Source: CAVPJW01 sp963705525
Lineage (GTDB): Bacteria; Acidobacteriota; Vicinamibacteria; Vicinamibacterales; CAVPJW01
Reading direction: 5' to 3'
Assembly (NCBI GenBank): GCA_963705525.1
Contig: CAVPJW010000002.1
Coordinates: 1,364,001-1,428,000, forward strand
DNA length: 64,000 nucleotides
Part shown: positions 8,350-16,576 of the stretch, piece after piece
Layout of the letters: each line of letters begins with the position of its first letter
How positions within the stretch are numbered: position 1 is the first letter of the stretch
Position numbers and translations under genes: made by a program
Notes under the pieces: generated by a model
Told to the model about the DNA's origin: nothing
The model's input: only the letters and a program-made list of their open reading frames with translations
Databases searched by the model: none

Positions 8350-9000
8350 CTACTCTTTGCGCCGATACGGCGCTACCAGCCCCTCTCTCGTCGGCAGATA
8401 GATGAGACCGTCGCTCGGGCCGTTCCGTGTGAAGACGGGAAAGCCGGCGTAGTCGCCGGCACGAGTGAACTGCGCCAGGTCGAGCGGCACCGCGGCGCCG
8501 TCATGCAGCCACTTCTCGCCCGCATAGCGCACCCACACGCCGTCATTGTTTTCCGGGCGGAGCAGGGTCTCCAGTCGGGTTGATGTGACGCCGGGCTCGG
8601 GCGCAGCCCCGACTAGGGGTGCACCGGATAGAGGTTCCCCCTGAGGCTCCGGCATACGGACGTCGGCGACCGCCTGGAACTCGCGTGTCTCAATGAACGT
8701 CGCGGGCACTGACCAGTACCACGGCGACACCCACAGAGGGAGTCCCTCACCGATCCTGCGCCGCAGCGCGGCCTGGCTCGGTACAAATGCGTCGAGCTTC
8801 GACAATTCCAGGAGAGGGGTTTGCGCCATGAGCGCCCCTCCCCAGTCTCTCAAGAACTGTGCATCGGTTGGATTGTACGGGTCGAGGCCATAGAGATGCT
8901 GAGCACGAATCGAGTCGGGATCGGCGCCTGGATCACGCTGTGCTTGACCGAACGCAGGAGCCGCGAAAAGGACGACGGCAAGGACCAGTAAGTGACGCAT
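8350..9000 (-). CDS. Exported protein of unknown function, 216 aa
   Basis: ATG at 9000 follows AGGAGG with good spacing. A signal peptide (MRHLLVLAVVLFAAPAFGQA) should be cleaved after AFGQA. The mature protein contains HLYGLDPYNPTDAQFLRDWG, a Pro-rich linker, and a C-terminal repeat-free beta-rich part (GVWVRYAGEKWLHDGAAV, YAGFPVFTRNGPSDGLIYLP). I recognise no family. It is convergent with the FAD oxidoreductase and therefore expressed separately. A nine-base-pair inverted repeat lies about 140 bases upstream of its start. Confidence 0.65.
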   Translation of the reverse strand: MRHLLVLAVVLFAAPAFGQAQRDPGADPDSIRAQHLYGLDPYNPTDAQFLRDWGGALMAQTPLLELSKLDAFVPSQAALRRRIGEGLPLWVSPWYWSVPATFIETREFQAVADVRMPEPQGEPLSGAPLVGAAPEPGVTSTRLETLLRPENNDGVWVRYAGEKWLHDGAAVPLDLAQFTRAGDYAGFPVFTRNGPSDGLIYLPTREGLVAPYRRKE

Positions 9001-9369
9001 TGCATGCCTCCTGGGGAAGAGTATTCAATGACATCTGTCAATGCTGATGACCGGCAATAATTGCGTCGATTTCGGTCATGGTGAACTTATACACCGAAGC
9101 CCTCCCGCGTGCGTCGACTTGTTCGTAGTTTATGCAGTCGGGGGGCGGCTCGATGCTTGAAACAGGAGCCGCCCATTGCATCGGCATCGAAACGCACCCC
9201 CTGGCCCCACATTAGTCGCCGCCGAAGGATCCGATACTCTCGCTAACGGCAGACATCTTCAACGGACCGCTGGACTGCACCACCCGGTGACGCTGGTGAA
9301 CCCCGAATCCCCACCGTTTCCTGACTGGTCAGATCCATGAGAGCGCCCCGACCACAACGACGCCAATCG
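9001..9369. other. Intergenic region with one long perfect hairpin
   Basis: There is no convincing gene here. The notable element is a perfect nine-base inverted repeat, GGGCGGCTC at 9143-9151 and GAGCCGCCC at 9166-9174, with a 14-base loop and no adjacent T-run. The stretch from about 9250 reads like eroded coding sequence but I cannot place it in a family. Confidence 0.4.
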
Positions 9370-9527
9370 AAGGTGGAGTGGTGCAGTTTCTGGATGGCAC
9401 GAACGCGGGCAAGTTGGCGACGACGAATGGCAATGGGGCCTTCTCGATCGGCGGGGTTAGAGGCCGGCAGCTACAGTCTGCGTGGGACGGGGTGCCGTTC
9501 ACGTTGAAGTACTCGCACCCGAACTAA
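9370..9527 (+). pseudogene. Relic of a carboxypeptidase-regulatory-like domain
   Basis: Bases 9377-9456 read GGVVQFLDGTNAGKLATTNGNGAFSIGG and, after one extra base, LEAGSYSLR continues in the next frame. This is the conserved beta-sandwich core (variant of GAxVxxxDGxNAGxxxxTDxxGxYxLxGLxxGxYxLR) found repeatedly in exported lipoproteins and TonB-dependent receptors of Acidobacteriota. The rest of the gene is absent and the frame closes at the stop near 9527. It is a non-functional leftover. Confidence 0.5.
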
Positions 9528-9687
9528 GATCTGACCTGCGATGGATGCGCGAGTTTAGGCCGTCAATCCAGCCACGTTATCCGCATCGTTTTGGGCGCCG
9601 CGTTGAGAAATGTGCGGCACGGTGGGCAACTCTCGGAACGCCGTGCGCGCGAGCGACGGTGCTACCACCATCGCTCGCGCCACGGGC

Positions 9688-10152
9688 CTACTGCTTGTCG
9701 AAGACGGCGGTGCTGTCGACTGTCATGCCTTGCGCATTGGTCGCCGTTGACGTGACCGTGCGGCTCTTGCCGTCAGCGGCCACAGTAATCCGACCGCTCG
9801 TCGTGACTCTGCCACCCTTCTTTTCCGTAAACATCAGCGTGTGGTCGTCGACCTCCGTGTAGGCACGGGTATCCCCGGTCGGGCTGCCCATGACCGGGTA
9901 TTCCTTGCCGTCGAACTTCCCCGTCCACTCGTTGTGCGTCGCCTTCCCGCCCTCGTCTACGCCATCGACCGTGACTTTCACGCTGTCGCCGGCGGCTTCA
10001 TAAACGACCACGGTGTTGTGCGGCGCGCCCGGACTGAACTTGGATTTCGCCTCGTTCAGCTTCCATTTGCCCATGTTGGCGTTGGCGGCGAAGCTTGCCG
10101 TCGCTCCGGCGACCGACACCATCAGCGCCAGCACCAGCGTTCTTGTCTTCAT
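9688..10152 (-). CDS. Exported small beta-rich protein, 154 aa
   Basis: The ATG at 10152 has GGAGG about seven bases upstream, deciding this start over a longer frame. The signal peptide MKTRTLVLALMVSVAGATASFA ends in a clear Ala-X-Ala site. The mature domain starts NMGKWKLNEAKSKFSPG and continues with alternating strands (NTVVVYEAAGDSVKVTVDGVD, HNEWTGKFDGKEYPVMGSP, TLMFTEKKGGRVTTSGRITVAADGKSRTVT). This is a lipocalin-like pattern found in many acidobacterial periplasmic proteins; the fold is a guess. It is monocistronic, with the toxin-antitoxin locus divergent upstream. Confidence 0.7.
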   Translation of the reverse strand: MKTRTLVLALMVSVAGATASFAANANMGKWKLNEAKSKFSPGAPHNTVVVYEAAGDSVKVTVDGVDEGGKATHNEWTGKFDGKEYPVMGSPTGDTRAYTEVDDHTLMFTEKKGGRVTTSGRITVAADGKSRTVTSTATNAQGMTVDSTAVFDKQ

Positions 10153-10356
10153 GTCGTACCCTCCCTCACAAGCCGATGTTGAAATGAACGGATGTGACCG
10201 GCTCATGTTACGGGCGTGGACTCGAATGAGCAATCGGAATAGAGTGTCCGTCGCTCACCTGGCGGGCCGCGGACGTTAATCCTTCGTCGGCAGGATCATT
10301 GGGGCGTCGCGCGCGAATCTCAAGGACGCGAGCCCCCGCTGCACCACGGGCGGTTG

Positions 10357-10374
10357 GTGTATACTGTCATACAC
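10357..10374 (+). promoter_or_regulatory. Palindromic operator and -10 box of the toxin-antitoxin operon
   Basis: A perfect inverted repeat, GTGTAT (10357-10362) and ATACAC (10369-10374), ends one base before the antitoxin ATG. A TATACT match to a -10 box (10360-10365) is inside it. Ribbon-helix-helix antitoxins usually bind such palindromes to repress their own operon, and here binding would block RNA polymerase directly. The message would be nearly leaderless. The palindrome is seen; regulation is inferred from family behaviour. Confidence 0.55.
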
Positions 10375-10375
10375 T

Positions 10376-10639
10376 ATGGCTCGCCCCAAGATCGACTCGG
10401 CGGTGTTGACCATCCGATTGCCTTCGTCGCTCGAACGGCGCCTTGCGTCCGAAGCCCGACGGCGACGCAAGACCCGCAGTGAGGTGGCGCGGACCATTCT
10501 CCAGGCCGGCCTCGTGACGGACGAGCCGGATACGGGCGCCGAGGCCCGCCGCCAGTCCCTGCGGGTGAGCCGCCGTCGCTCTGAACGCGAGGCGTTGGCC
10601 TTCGTGCTCGCCGCGGCCGACGCCGCCGGTTGGAAATGA
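10376..10639 (+). CDS. Ribbon-helix-helix antitoxin of a type II toxin-antitoxin pair
   Basis: This 87-aa basic protein starts MARPKIDSAVLTIRLPSSLERRLASEARRRRKTRSEVARTIL. That is a beta-strand followed by two helices, as in the MetJ/Arc/CopG DNA-binding fold. The C-terminal half (RRQSLRVSRRRSEREALAFVLAAADAAGWK) would wrap the toxin. It directly precedes and overlaps (ATGA) a MazF-family gene, the usual antitoxin-first order, so it should neutralise that toxin and autoregulate through the palindrome overlapping its promoter. There is no Shine-Dalgarno sequence because the palindrome occupies the leader. Confidence 0.85.
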   Translation: MARPKIDSAVLTIRLPSSLERRLASEARRRRKTRSEVARTILQAGLVTDEPDTGAEARRQSLRVSRRRSEREALAFVLAAADAAGWK

Positions 10640-10965
10640 CGCGCGGCGCGATCGTCATCGTCGCGGCCAAGGGCGCCTACATCGGCAAGCCGCGACCCGC
10701 GGTCGTCGTGCAGGCGGATCTCTTCAATCCGACGCACTCGAGCGTGACGCTCTGTCCCATCACCTCCGATTGTGTTGATGCGCCGCTCTTCCGTATCACT
10801 CTGCCACCAGGTGATCGCACCGGGCTGGCGAACGTCTCACAGGTGATGATCGACAAGCTCGTCAGTGTCCCACGCAGTGCGATCGTCCGCGAGATCGGTC
10901 TCTGCGATTCCTCGTCCCTCGATCTGATCGACGACGCGCTGCGGCTCTGGCTGGCCCTGGGATGA
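10636..10965 (+). CDS. MazF/PemK-family endoribonuclease toxin
   Basis: The ATG at 10636 overlaps the antitoxin stop by ATGA; a TTG six bases earlier is less likely. The 109-aa product has the family signature: MTRGAIVIVAAKGAYIGKPRPAVVVQADLFN, then SVTLCPITSDCVDAPLFRITLP, and SQVMIDKLVSVPRSAIVREIG. MazF toxins cleave mRNA at short motifs; the Arg in the KPRPAVVVQ region and the Thr/Ser in the second strand are the typical active-site positions. Length and order are complete, so the module is probably functional. The pair sits between an exported-protein gene and a D-amino-acid operon and may have arrived by transfer. Confidence 0.85.
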   Translation: MTRGAIVIVAAKGAYIGKPRPAVVVQADLFNPTHSSVTLCPITSDCVDAPLFRITLPPGDRTGLANVSQVMIDKLVSVPRSAIVREIGLCDSSSLDLIDDALRLWLALG

Positions 10966-10981
10966 AACCCCTGCGACTTCG

Positions 10982-11065
10982 ATGGCGGTCGGCGGCAAGC
11001 CGTACGAAGAGTTCCTGGGTGACCACCTCGAGAGAGCCACCAACAGCTCCCCCGCCGCGCACTGA
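10982..11065 (+). pseudogene. Possible 3' tail of a lost gene
   Basis: A short frame after the toxin gene, MAVGGKPYEEFLGDHLERATNSSPAAH followed by a stop, has the composition of a real protein C-terminus and lies in a different frame from both neighbours. It may be the end of a gene that was disrupted when the toxin-antitoxin pair was inserted. I could not identify the parent family, so this is weak. Confidence 0.2.
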
Positions 11066-11090
11066 CTACGACGACATGACAGGCACACCA

Positions 11091-12716
11091 ATGCGATACC
11101 TCGGTCCGATCACAGGCGTTCTCCTGATCGCACTGTCCCTGAGCGCCGCGATCCATTTGCCCGCACAGTCGACGCCCTTCGATATCGTGATTCACGGCGG
11201 CCACATCGTGGATGGCACGGGCAGCCCGTGGTTCATCGGAGACGTGGCCGTCAAGGGCGACACCATCGCGATGATCGCGCCGCAAATCGATCCAGGAGCG
11301 GCCAAAGTCATAGAGGCGAACGGCCTCGTGGTGTCGCCCGGGTTTGTCGACGTCCACTCGCATTCCGAAGACGACCAGGGTCTTGCCGCGAATCCCCTTG
11401 CAGAAAATAACGTGCGACAGGGCGTCACGACGGTCATTGCAAATCCGGATGGTGGCGGCGAGCTGCCTGTCTCGGCCTTTCTTGCACGGGTCGGTGCCGC
11501 GAAGCCGTCGATCAACCTGGGCGCATTCGTCGGGCACGGATCAATTCGCGAGAAGGTCATCGGGACGACGAACCGACCCGCGACGGATTCAGAGCTCGAT
11601 GCCATGCGCGCGCTGGTCCGCGCGGGCATGGAAGACGGCGCCCAGGGCCTGAGCACCGGCCTCTTCTACGTGCCCGCCAACTACGCGCCCCTCGGGGAAG
11701 TGATCGAGCTGGCGCGCGTCGCCGGCAGTCTCGGCGGCATCCATCAGTCGCACATCCGCAATGAAGCCGCCGGCGTGCTCGACAGCGTCAAGGAAACCAT
11801 TGCGATCGGCGAGCAGGGTCATCTGCCGACACAGATCACGCATCACAAGATCATCGGGAAAGCCTACTGGGGCCGAAGCGTGGACACGTTGCGCCTGGTC
11901 GACGAGGCTCGAGCGCGCGGCGTGGATGTCACGATCGATCAGTATCCCTACACGGCGTCGAGCACCAGCATCGAGGGAGGCCTCATTCCGCAGTGGGCGC
12001 GCGAGGGCGGCACACGACAACTCGTTGGACGCCTCAAGGATCCGGGGACTGGCGGGCGCATCAAGACCGAGGTCATCCGCGCGATCGAGAACGAGCGCGG
12101 CGGAGGCGATCCCGCCAACGTGGTCCTGGCGTCGTGTGATTTCGATCCGACGCTTGCGGGCAAGAGCCTCGCGCAGGTGCTGGGCGAGCGGGGACAGCCC
12201 TCCACCCCCGCGGCCGCGGCCGATCTGGTCGTCGACATCGTCGAAAAGGGCGGCTGCTCGGCGATCTATCACGCAATCAATGAGGAAGACCTCGTCCGGA
12301 TCCTGAAGCATCCCGCGACGATGGTGGCGTCCGATGCGGCGCCTGGCGAGCCGGAATTCGGTCGCGATGTGCCTCATCCTCGCGCCTACGGCACGTTCGC
12401 GCGCGTGCTCGGTGTCTATGTCCGCGAGCAACACGCGCTGTCAATCGAAGAGGCCGTCCGAAAGATGTCGTCTTTCCCGGCCGCACGCATGAGACTCGTC
12501 GATCGCGGCCTCATTCGCGCCGGCATGAAGGCCGACCTTGCGATCTTCGACCCAACGACCGTGAAGGACGTCGCGACCTTTGAACGACCGCATCAGTACG
12601 CCATCGGCGTGCACGCCGTCCTGGTCAACGGGCAGATCGTGCTGGAGAACGGCGCGATGACGGGTGCGCGTCCCGGCCGGATACTGTACGGGCCCGGCTA
12701 CAAGGCTCATCAGTGA
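11091..12716 (+). CDS. Exported N-acyl-D-amino-acid deacylase (amidohydrolase family)
   Basis: I chose the ATG at 11091 because it gives a clean signal peptide (MRYLGPITGVLLIALSLSAAIHLPAQS); the ATG at 11076 is also possible. The mature part is a D-aminoacylase-type amidohydrolase: DIVIHGGHIVDGTGSPWFIGDVAVKGDTIAMI, the metal-binding GFVDVHSHSEDD (HxH), a GHGSIREKVIG segment, HQSHIRNEA, ITHHKIIGK, and the closing GLIRAGMKADLAIFDPTTVKD. These zinc enzymes remove the acyl group from N-acyl-D-amino acids. The periplasmic location and the M55 D-aminopeptidase directly downstream suggest recovery of D-amino acids from peptidoglycan or D-peptides. Confidence 0.85.
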   Translation: MRYLGPITGVLLIALSLSAAIHLPAQSTPFDIVIHGGHIVDGTGSPWFIGDVAVKGDTIAMIAPQIDPGAAKVIEANGLVVSPGFVDVHSHSEDDQGLAANPLAENNVRQGVTTVIANPDGGGELPVSAFLARVGAAKPSINLGAFVGHGSIREKVIGTTNRPATDSELDAMRALVRAGMEDGAQGLSTGLFYVPANYAPLGEVIELARVAGSLGGIHQSHIRNEAAGVLDSVKETIAIGEQGHLPTQITHHKIIGKAYWGRSVDTLRLVDEARARGVDVTIDQYPYTASSTSIEGGLIPQWAREGGTRQLVGRLKDPGTGGRIKTEVIRAIENERGGGDPANVVLASCDFDPTLAGKSLAQVLGERGQPSTPAAAADLVVDIVEKGGCSAIYHAINEEDLVRILKHPATMVASDAAPGEPEFGRDVPHPRAYGTFARVLGVYVREQHALSIEEAVRKMSSFPAARMRLVDRGLIRAGMKADLAIFDPTTVKDVATFERPHQYAIGVHAVLVNGQIVLENGAMTGARPGRILYGPGYKAHQ

Positions 12717-12727
12717 GAGAGGCCAGG

Positions 12728-13642
12728 ATGCGCGCTTTGCGTTGGGCCGTGTTCGCTGCGCTCGTGCTCGCGGGCACGGCTCTGAATCTGACGGCCGATC
12801 AGTCCCAGGCGGCCAGGGCACCCAGGGTCTATATCTCCGTCGATATGGAAGGCGTCGCGGGGTTGGCCATCTCGCCGAGCCAGATGGCGCCGACAGGCGT
12901 CGACTATCAGTACGGCCGACGGCTGATGACGGCCGAAGCGAACGCGGCCATCGCCGGCGCATTCGATGCGGGCGCGGGAGCGGTACTGGTCAGCGACTCC
13001 CACGGCTCCGAAACGAATCTGCTCGCCGATCAGCTCGATCGGCGGGCACAGCTCGTCACCGGGAAGCCCCGGCCCTACGTGATGATGGAAGGCATCGACT
13101 CGAGCTTCGATGCGGTCGTGTTCGTCGGCTACCACCCGCGAGCGTCATCGCTCGGGCACATCGACCATACGCTGAGTTATCAGATCAAACGCATCTCGCT
13201 CAATGGCGCTGAGGTCGGAGAGGACGGCCTCAACGCCGCGCTCGCCGCGCATTTCGGCGTGCCGGTCGTGTTCCTGTCGGGCGACAAGACGATCACCGAG
13301 CAGGCAACGGCCGCGTATCCTGGCATCGTGACGGTTGCCGTCAAGGACGCCATCGGGCGGTTCGCCGTCAAGACGATCAACCCGGCAGAAGCGGCGTCCC
13401 GGATCACGGCTGGCGTGAAGGAGGCCGTCACGCGCCGAAGCTCGATCCGTCCAGTGCCCTACCCTGCCCCCATCACGATCGAGTTCGAGGTCAGCCACAC
13501 GGGACAATCAGAAGTGGCGATGCTGATTCCAGGAATGGTCCGCGTCGCGCCACGGGTCGTTCGTCTCGTCGCGCCAGACATGCCCGCCGCCTATCGCGTG
13601 GCTGCGCTCGTCTCGATGCTGGTCGACCCCATTCAGCCCTAG
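12728..13642 (+). CDS. Exported M55-family D-aminopeptidase
   Basis: The ATG at 12728 follows GAGAGG; a GTG at 12713 overlapping the upstream stop is an alternative. After a signal peptide (MRALRWAVFAALVLAGTALNLTA) the M55/DppA fold begins: VYISVDMEGVAGLA with the metal-binding Asp and Glu, then VLVSDSHGSETNLL, VVFVGYHPRASSLGHIDHTLS with further His ligands, and GEDGLNAALAAHFGVPVVFLSGDK. The family releases N-terminal D-amino acids from peptides using two zinc ions. It is translationally close to the D-aminoacylase gene, so the two likely form an operon that degrades D-amino-acid-containing material in the periplasm. Confidence 0.88.
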   Translation: MRALRWAVFAALVLAGTALNLTADQSQAARAPRVYISVDMEGVAGLAISPSQMAPTGVDYQYGRRLMTAEANAAIAGAFDAGAGAVLVSDSHGSETNLLADQLDRRAQLVTGKPRPYVMMEGIDSSFDAVVFVGYHPRASSLGHIDHTLSYQIKRISLNGAEVGEDGLNAALAAHFGVPVVFLSGDKTITEQATAAYPGIVTVAVKDAIGRFAVKTINPAEAASRITAGVKEAVTRRSSIRPVPYPAPITIEFEVSHTGQSEVAMLIPGMVRVAPRVVRLVAPDMPAAYRVAALVSMLVDPIQP

Positions 13643-13690
13643 GCCTCCGGCGAGGCATCGCTCGAATCCTGCTCACGAAGCGAGGCGCAC

Positions 13691-13870
13691 ATTGCCACCA
13701 ATCGCTCAGCGCCGACAGCGACCGTTGTCCCAATTCTGATCTACAAGGACGTCGGCGAGGCCATCGCGTGGCTCTGCGGTGCGTTCGGGTTCAAGGAACG
13801 TCTCCGCCACGAGCGAGGCGGTGTTACACGGGGTCCCCGAAGATCGACGCATTGGGACGGATTGCTGTAC
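13691..13870 (+). pseudogene. Fragment of a VOC/glyoxalase-family gene
   Basis: Bases about 13715-13810 encode TATVVPILIYKDVGEAIAWLCGAFGFKERLRHERGG, the N-terminal beta-alpha unit of a vicinal oxygen chelate domain. The conserved continuation is lost after the second strand and the region runs into the convergent dehydrogenase gene. No convincing start codon remains. It is a truncated relic. Confidence 0.5.
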
Positions 13871-13914
13871 AGCGACGCCTTCGTCGAGATCAACAATCGC
13901 TGCGCGCTCGCGCT

Positions 13915-15495
13915 TCAGGGACGAAGACGAACGACCATGCCGGCCGTTGACGCTGATAGATCCACTCCGGTGCCCGCGCCCGTCGGCTTCTGGAGGGCGA
14001 CATAGAGATACCCATCCGGGCCCTGCACGATATCCCGGACACGGCCAAGCCCGCTGAAGACCACCTCCTCGTGCGTCACACCTGTTCCGCCAATCTGAAG
14101 ACGACGAAGCTGCTGACCGACCAGTCCGCCGACGAAGAGGCTGCTGTTCTTCCACGACGGATAGCGATCTCCCGTGTAGAACGCTATGCCGGACGGACCG
14201 ATCGAGGGCGTGTAGTAGGCGACCGGATCGTCCATTCCGGGCGCGGATGATCGCGTAATGCCGTTCTGAAGGCCCTTGGTCGTGACGCCCCAGCCATAGT
14301 TGTGCCCGCGCTCGATGATGTTGATTTCGTCGCCGCCTCGCGGCCCGTGCTCCGATTCCCAGAGCGCGCCGCTGACCGGATCCCAGGCGAGCCCCTCAGG
14401 GTTCCGGTGCCCGTAGCTCCAGATGGTGCCGAGGGCGCCTCGCCGTCCGGCGAACGGATTGTCGCGGGGAACGCCGCCCGTATCGGTCACCCGATGAATC
14501 TTGCCCATCGGCTTCGCCAGATCCTGCGCGTCTTCCATCGTCCCGCGCTCGCCGATCGTGAAGAACAGGTGGCTCGCGCGATCGAAAAGCATCCGACAGC
14601 CGAAATGCGCCCCGCTCGTCGAATAGAAGGCGGCCGGTGCCCTGAAGATCACCTGTTGACTCGTCCATTCATTGGCTCGTGAGAGCTTGCCTCGGACGAT
14701 CACCGTCATGGACGGGATGAGAGAGGCATCGCCGGCGACCGGTGCGGGCGTGGTCGTCGAGGTCCTCTTCGGCGCGAACCCTGGAAGCGCCTCGGCGTAC
14801 GCGAGGTAGATCCACCCGTTTCTTGCGTACTGCGGATGCACTTCCACGTCGAGCAGACCGCCGTCCTGCAGTTCGCGCACCCTTGGCACGCCCCGGATGG
14901 GTGCCGACAACCGTCCTTGTTCGATGATCCGGAGTCGGCCGGGCCGTTCCGTCACGAGCAACCGGCCATCAGGCAGGAACGCGAGGCCCCACGGTGTCTC
15001 GAGGTCACGTGCCACAACTTCGACGCGTACTTTTTCACTTTCGGCAGTGATTACGTAACCACTGGGATCGGCAACAAGTCGCGGCGGCGTCGCCCGTACT
15101 CCCGGCTGCGACCGGATGTACTGCACAAGTTCCCACATCTGCTGGTCAGCCAGAATGTGGTTGAACCCGGTCATCTCGGTGCCAGGCAGGCCGTTCTTGA
15201 TCGAGGCCAGAATGCGGTCGTCTTTCGTCGTGCTGAGCCACCGTGCGTCAAAGAGACTGTGTGCACGTCCGCCGGCGAGATCGACGCCGTGACATCCGGC
15301 ACAGTGCGCCGCGTACAACGGCGCGCCCGGCCCGTCGTCACGCCGAGCGACTGACCCGGGTTTCCCGGTGGCTGCGGTCTGAGGATTGGCTGGAGGGGAC
15401 GGCGGCTCCTGTCGGCACGCAATCAACTGGACGAGCACCGCTAAGGCGAGCGCCGGAACGAATCGGACTCTTGCCAGGCCTGGGCTCTTAGACAT
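13915..15495 (-). CDS. Lipoprotein: cytochrome c domain fused to a PQQ-type sugar dehydrogenase propeller
   Basis: The ATG at 15495 gives a lipoprotein signal MSKSPGLARVRFVPALALAVLVQLIAC with lipobox Cys; a longer frame upstream overlaps the divergent transporter promoter and was rejected. Residues about 55-140 form a cytochrome c domain (YAAHCAGCHGVDLAG, axial Met in LPGTEMTGF). Then comes a six-bladed soluble glucose/aldose-sugar dehydrogenase propeller: VVARDLETPWGLAFLPDGRLLVTERPGRLRII, then GERGTMEDAQDLAKPMGKIHRV and GHRNPEGLAWDP, then WESEHGPRGGDEINIIERGHNYGWG. PQQ would be the electron acceptor from sugar, with the attached heme passing electrons onward. Confidence 0.85.
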   Translation of the reverse strand: MSKSPGLARVRFVPALALAVLVQLIACRQEPPSPPANPQTAATGKPGSVARRDDGPGAPLYAAHCAGCHGVDLAGGRAHSLFDARWLSTTKDDRILASIKNGLPGTEMTGFNHILADQQMWELVQYIRSQPGVRATPPRLVADPSGYVITAESEKVRVEVVARDLETPWGLAFLPDGRLLVTERPGRLRIIEQGRLSAPIRGVPRVRELQDGGLLDVEVHPQYARNGWIYLAYAEALPGFAPKRTSTTTPAPVAGDASLIPSMTVIVRGKLSRANEWTSQQVIFRAPAAFYSTSGAHFGCRMLFDRASHLFFTIGERGTMEDAQDLAKPMGKIHRVTDTGGVPRDNPFAGRRGALGTIWSYGHRNPEGLAWDPVSGALWESEHGPRGGDEINIIERGHNYGWGVTTKGLQNGITRSSAPGMDDPVAYYTPSIGPSGIAFYTGDRYPSWKNSSLFVGGLVGQQLRRLQIGGTGVTHEEVVFSGLGRVRDIVQGPDGYLYVALQKPTGAGTGVDLSASTAGMVVRLRP

Positions 15496-15629
15496 TCGGC
15501 TCAACGAGAGATAGTAGCTTACCCAAAAATGCGCAGTTCCCAGGCCTGCAACGCGCGTATTGCTTCCTGCGTGGCAACTCCATGAGCCAAGCCTGCGCGA
15601 TTGTCGGTTTCGTGCCGAGAACAGTACCA

Positions 15630-16499
15630 ATGGAGGCAATGAGCCGACTCTTCAACCACAGACTCAGGCAAGTCAGGGCGGCATCGATTGCCTTCATGGC
15701 TCTCTTCGGAGTCTTCTGGGCTGTCTACCTGGCGGTGAGCACGTTTCTCCCGAGGGGCTACTCGGTCTTCGAGGTGCTTTGGGGACGATACGCTCTTCAC
15801 GTTCTGCTCACGATTCTCATCATCGGCCCTGTTCAAGGCAGGTCGCTTTTTCTCACCGAACGCCCTGTTCTCCAACTGGTCCGCGGGCTCTTGATGGTCG
15901 TCACATCTGTTGCAGCGGCCCTCGCCGCCTATGGAATGTCGCTCAACGATGTTCGCACCGTTCTCTGGCTTGCGCCCCTCATGGTCGTTGCCATGGATCG
16001 TGTTTTCAGAGGCACACCGTCTCCGCCGTCGGTGTGGATTGCATGCGCTGTGTGCTGGATCGGCGCGGTGCTCATCCTCAGACCAAGCCCGGAGATCGGT
16101 TATCGAGCCACGTTCTGGGCCATGGTCGCGACGGCGGCTTTCGCCGGATATGAACTGATCACCGCCAGCCTGCGGGCCGACGCGGCGACGACGTCCGTCT
16201 TCTATTCCGGGCTGATCGTTCTGGCCGCGATGTCCGTCATTCTGCCTTGGGTTTGGAAACCACTGACCATCCAGGCGATTCTTGTTTACCTGGGCATGGG
16301 CGTCGCCGGCTGGTTGAGTCTACTGTTCCTGGACAAGGCTCTTCACGAGATGGAGCCTGGCACGGTCGTGGTTTTCGGCTTCGTTCACCTGGTTGCAGGC
16401 GTGGTTCTCAGTTCGCTTCTAGCGGGCGGGAGGCCAGGGGCGGCAGGTGTGGCCGGGTGCATCATGATTCTCGCCGGATCAGCGGTGGCTCTCCTCTAA
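15630..16499 (+). CDS. EamA-type (DMT superfamily) inner-membrane transporter
   Basis: About 289 residues with nine or ten hydrophobic helices in two similar halves, e.g. AASIAFMALFGVFWAVYLAV, TILIIGPVQ, LLMVVTSVAAALAAYGM, VWIACAVCWIGAVLILRPSP, TVVVFGFVHLVAGVVLSSLLAG. Each half ends in the drug/metabolite transporter pattern. The ATG at 15630 is chosen because earlier codons belong to the divergent promoter region shared with the sugar dehydrogenase; an ATG at 15639 is preceded by GGAGG but too closely. The substrate is unknown; such proteins usually export amino acids or metabolites. Confidence 0.75.
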   Translation: MEAMSRLFNHRLRQVRAASIAFMALFGVFWAVYLAVSTFLPRGYSVFEVLWGRYALHVLLTILIIGPVQGRSLFLTERPVLQLVRGLLMVVTSVAAALAAYGMSLNDVRTVLWLAPLMVVAMDRVFRGTPSPPSVWIACAVCWIGAVLILRPSPEIGYRATFWAMVATAAFAGYELITASLRADAATTSVFYSGLIVLAAMSVILPWVWKPLTIQAILVYLGMGVAGWLSLLFLDKALHEMEPGTVVVFGFVHLVAGVVLSSLLAGGRPGAAGVAGCIMILAGSAVALL

Positions 16500-16576
16500 G
16501 CTCGCGCTGCGAACGCAACACCTTGCCTCGGTTGATCTGATATTCTCCCATTCATCCGTACGATTTCGGATTCGTC

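Noticed and set aside
13691..13914. An intact VOC/glyoxalase gene
   Set aside because: Only the first third of the fold is recognisable, no good start codon exists, and the frame runs into the convergent dehydrogenase gene.
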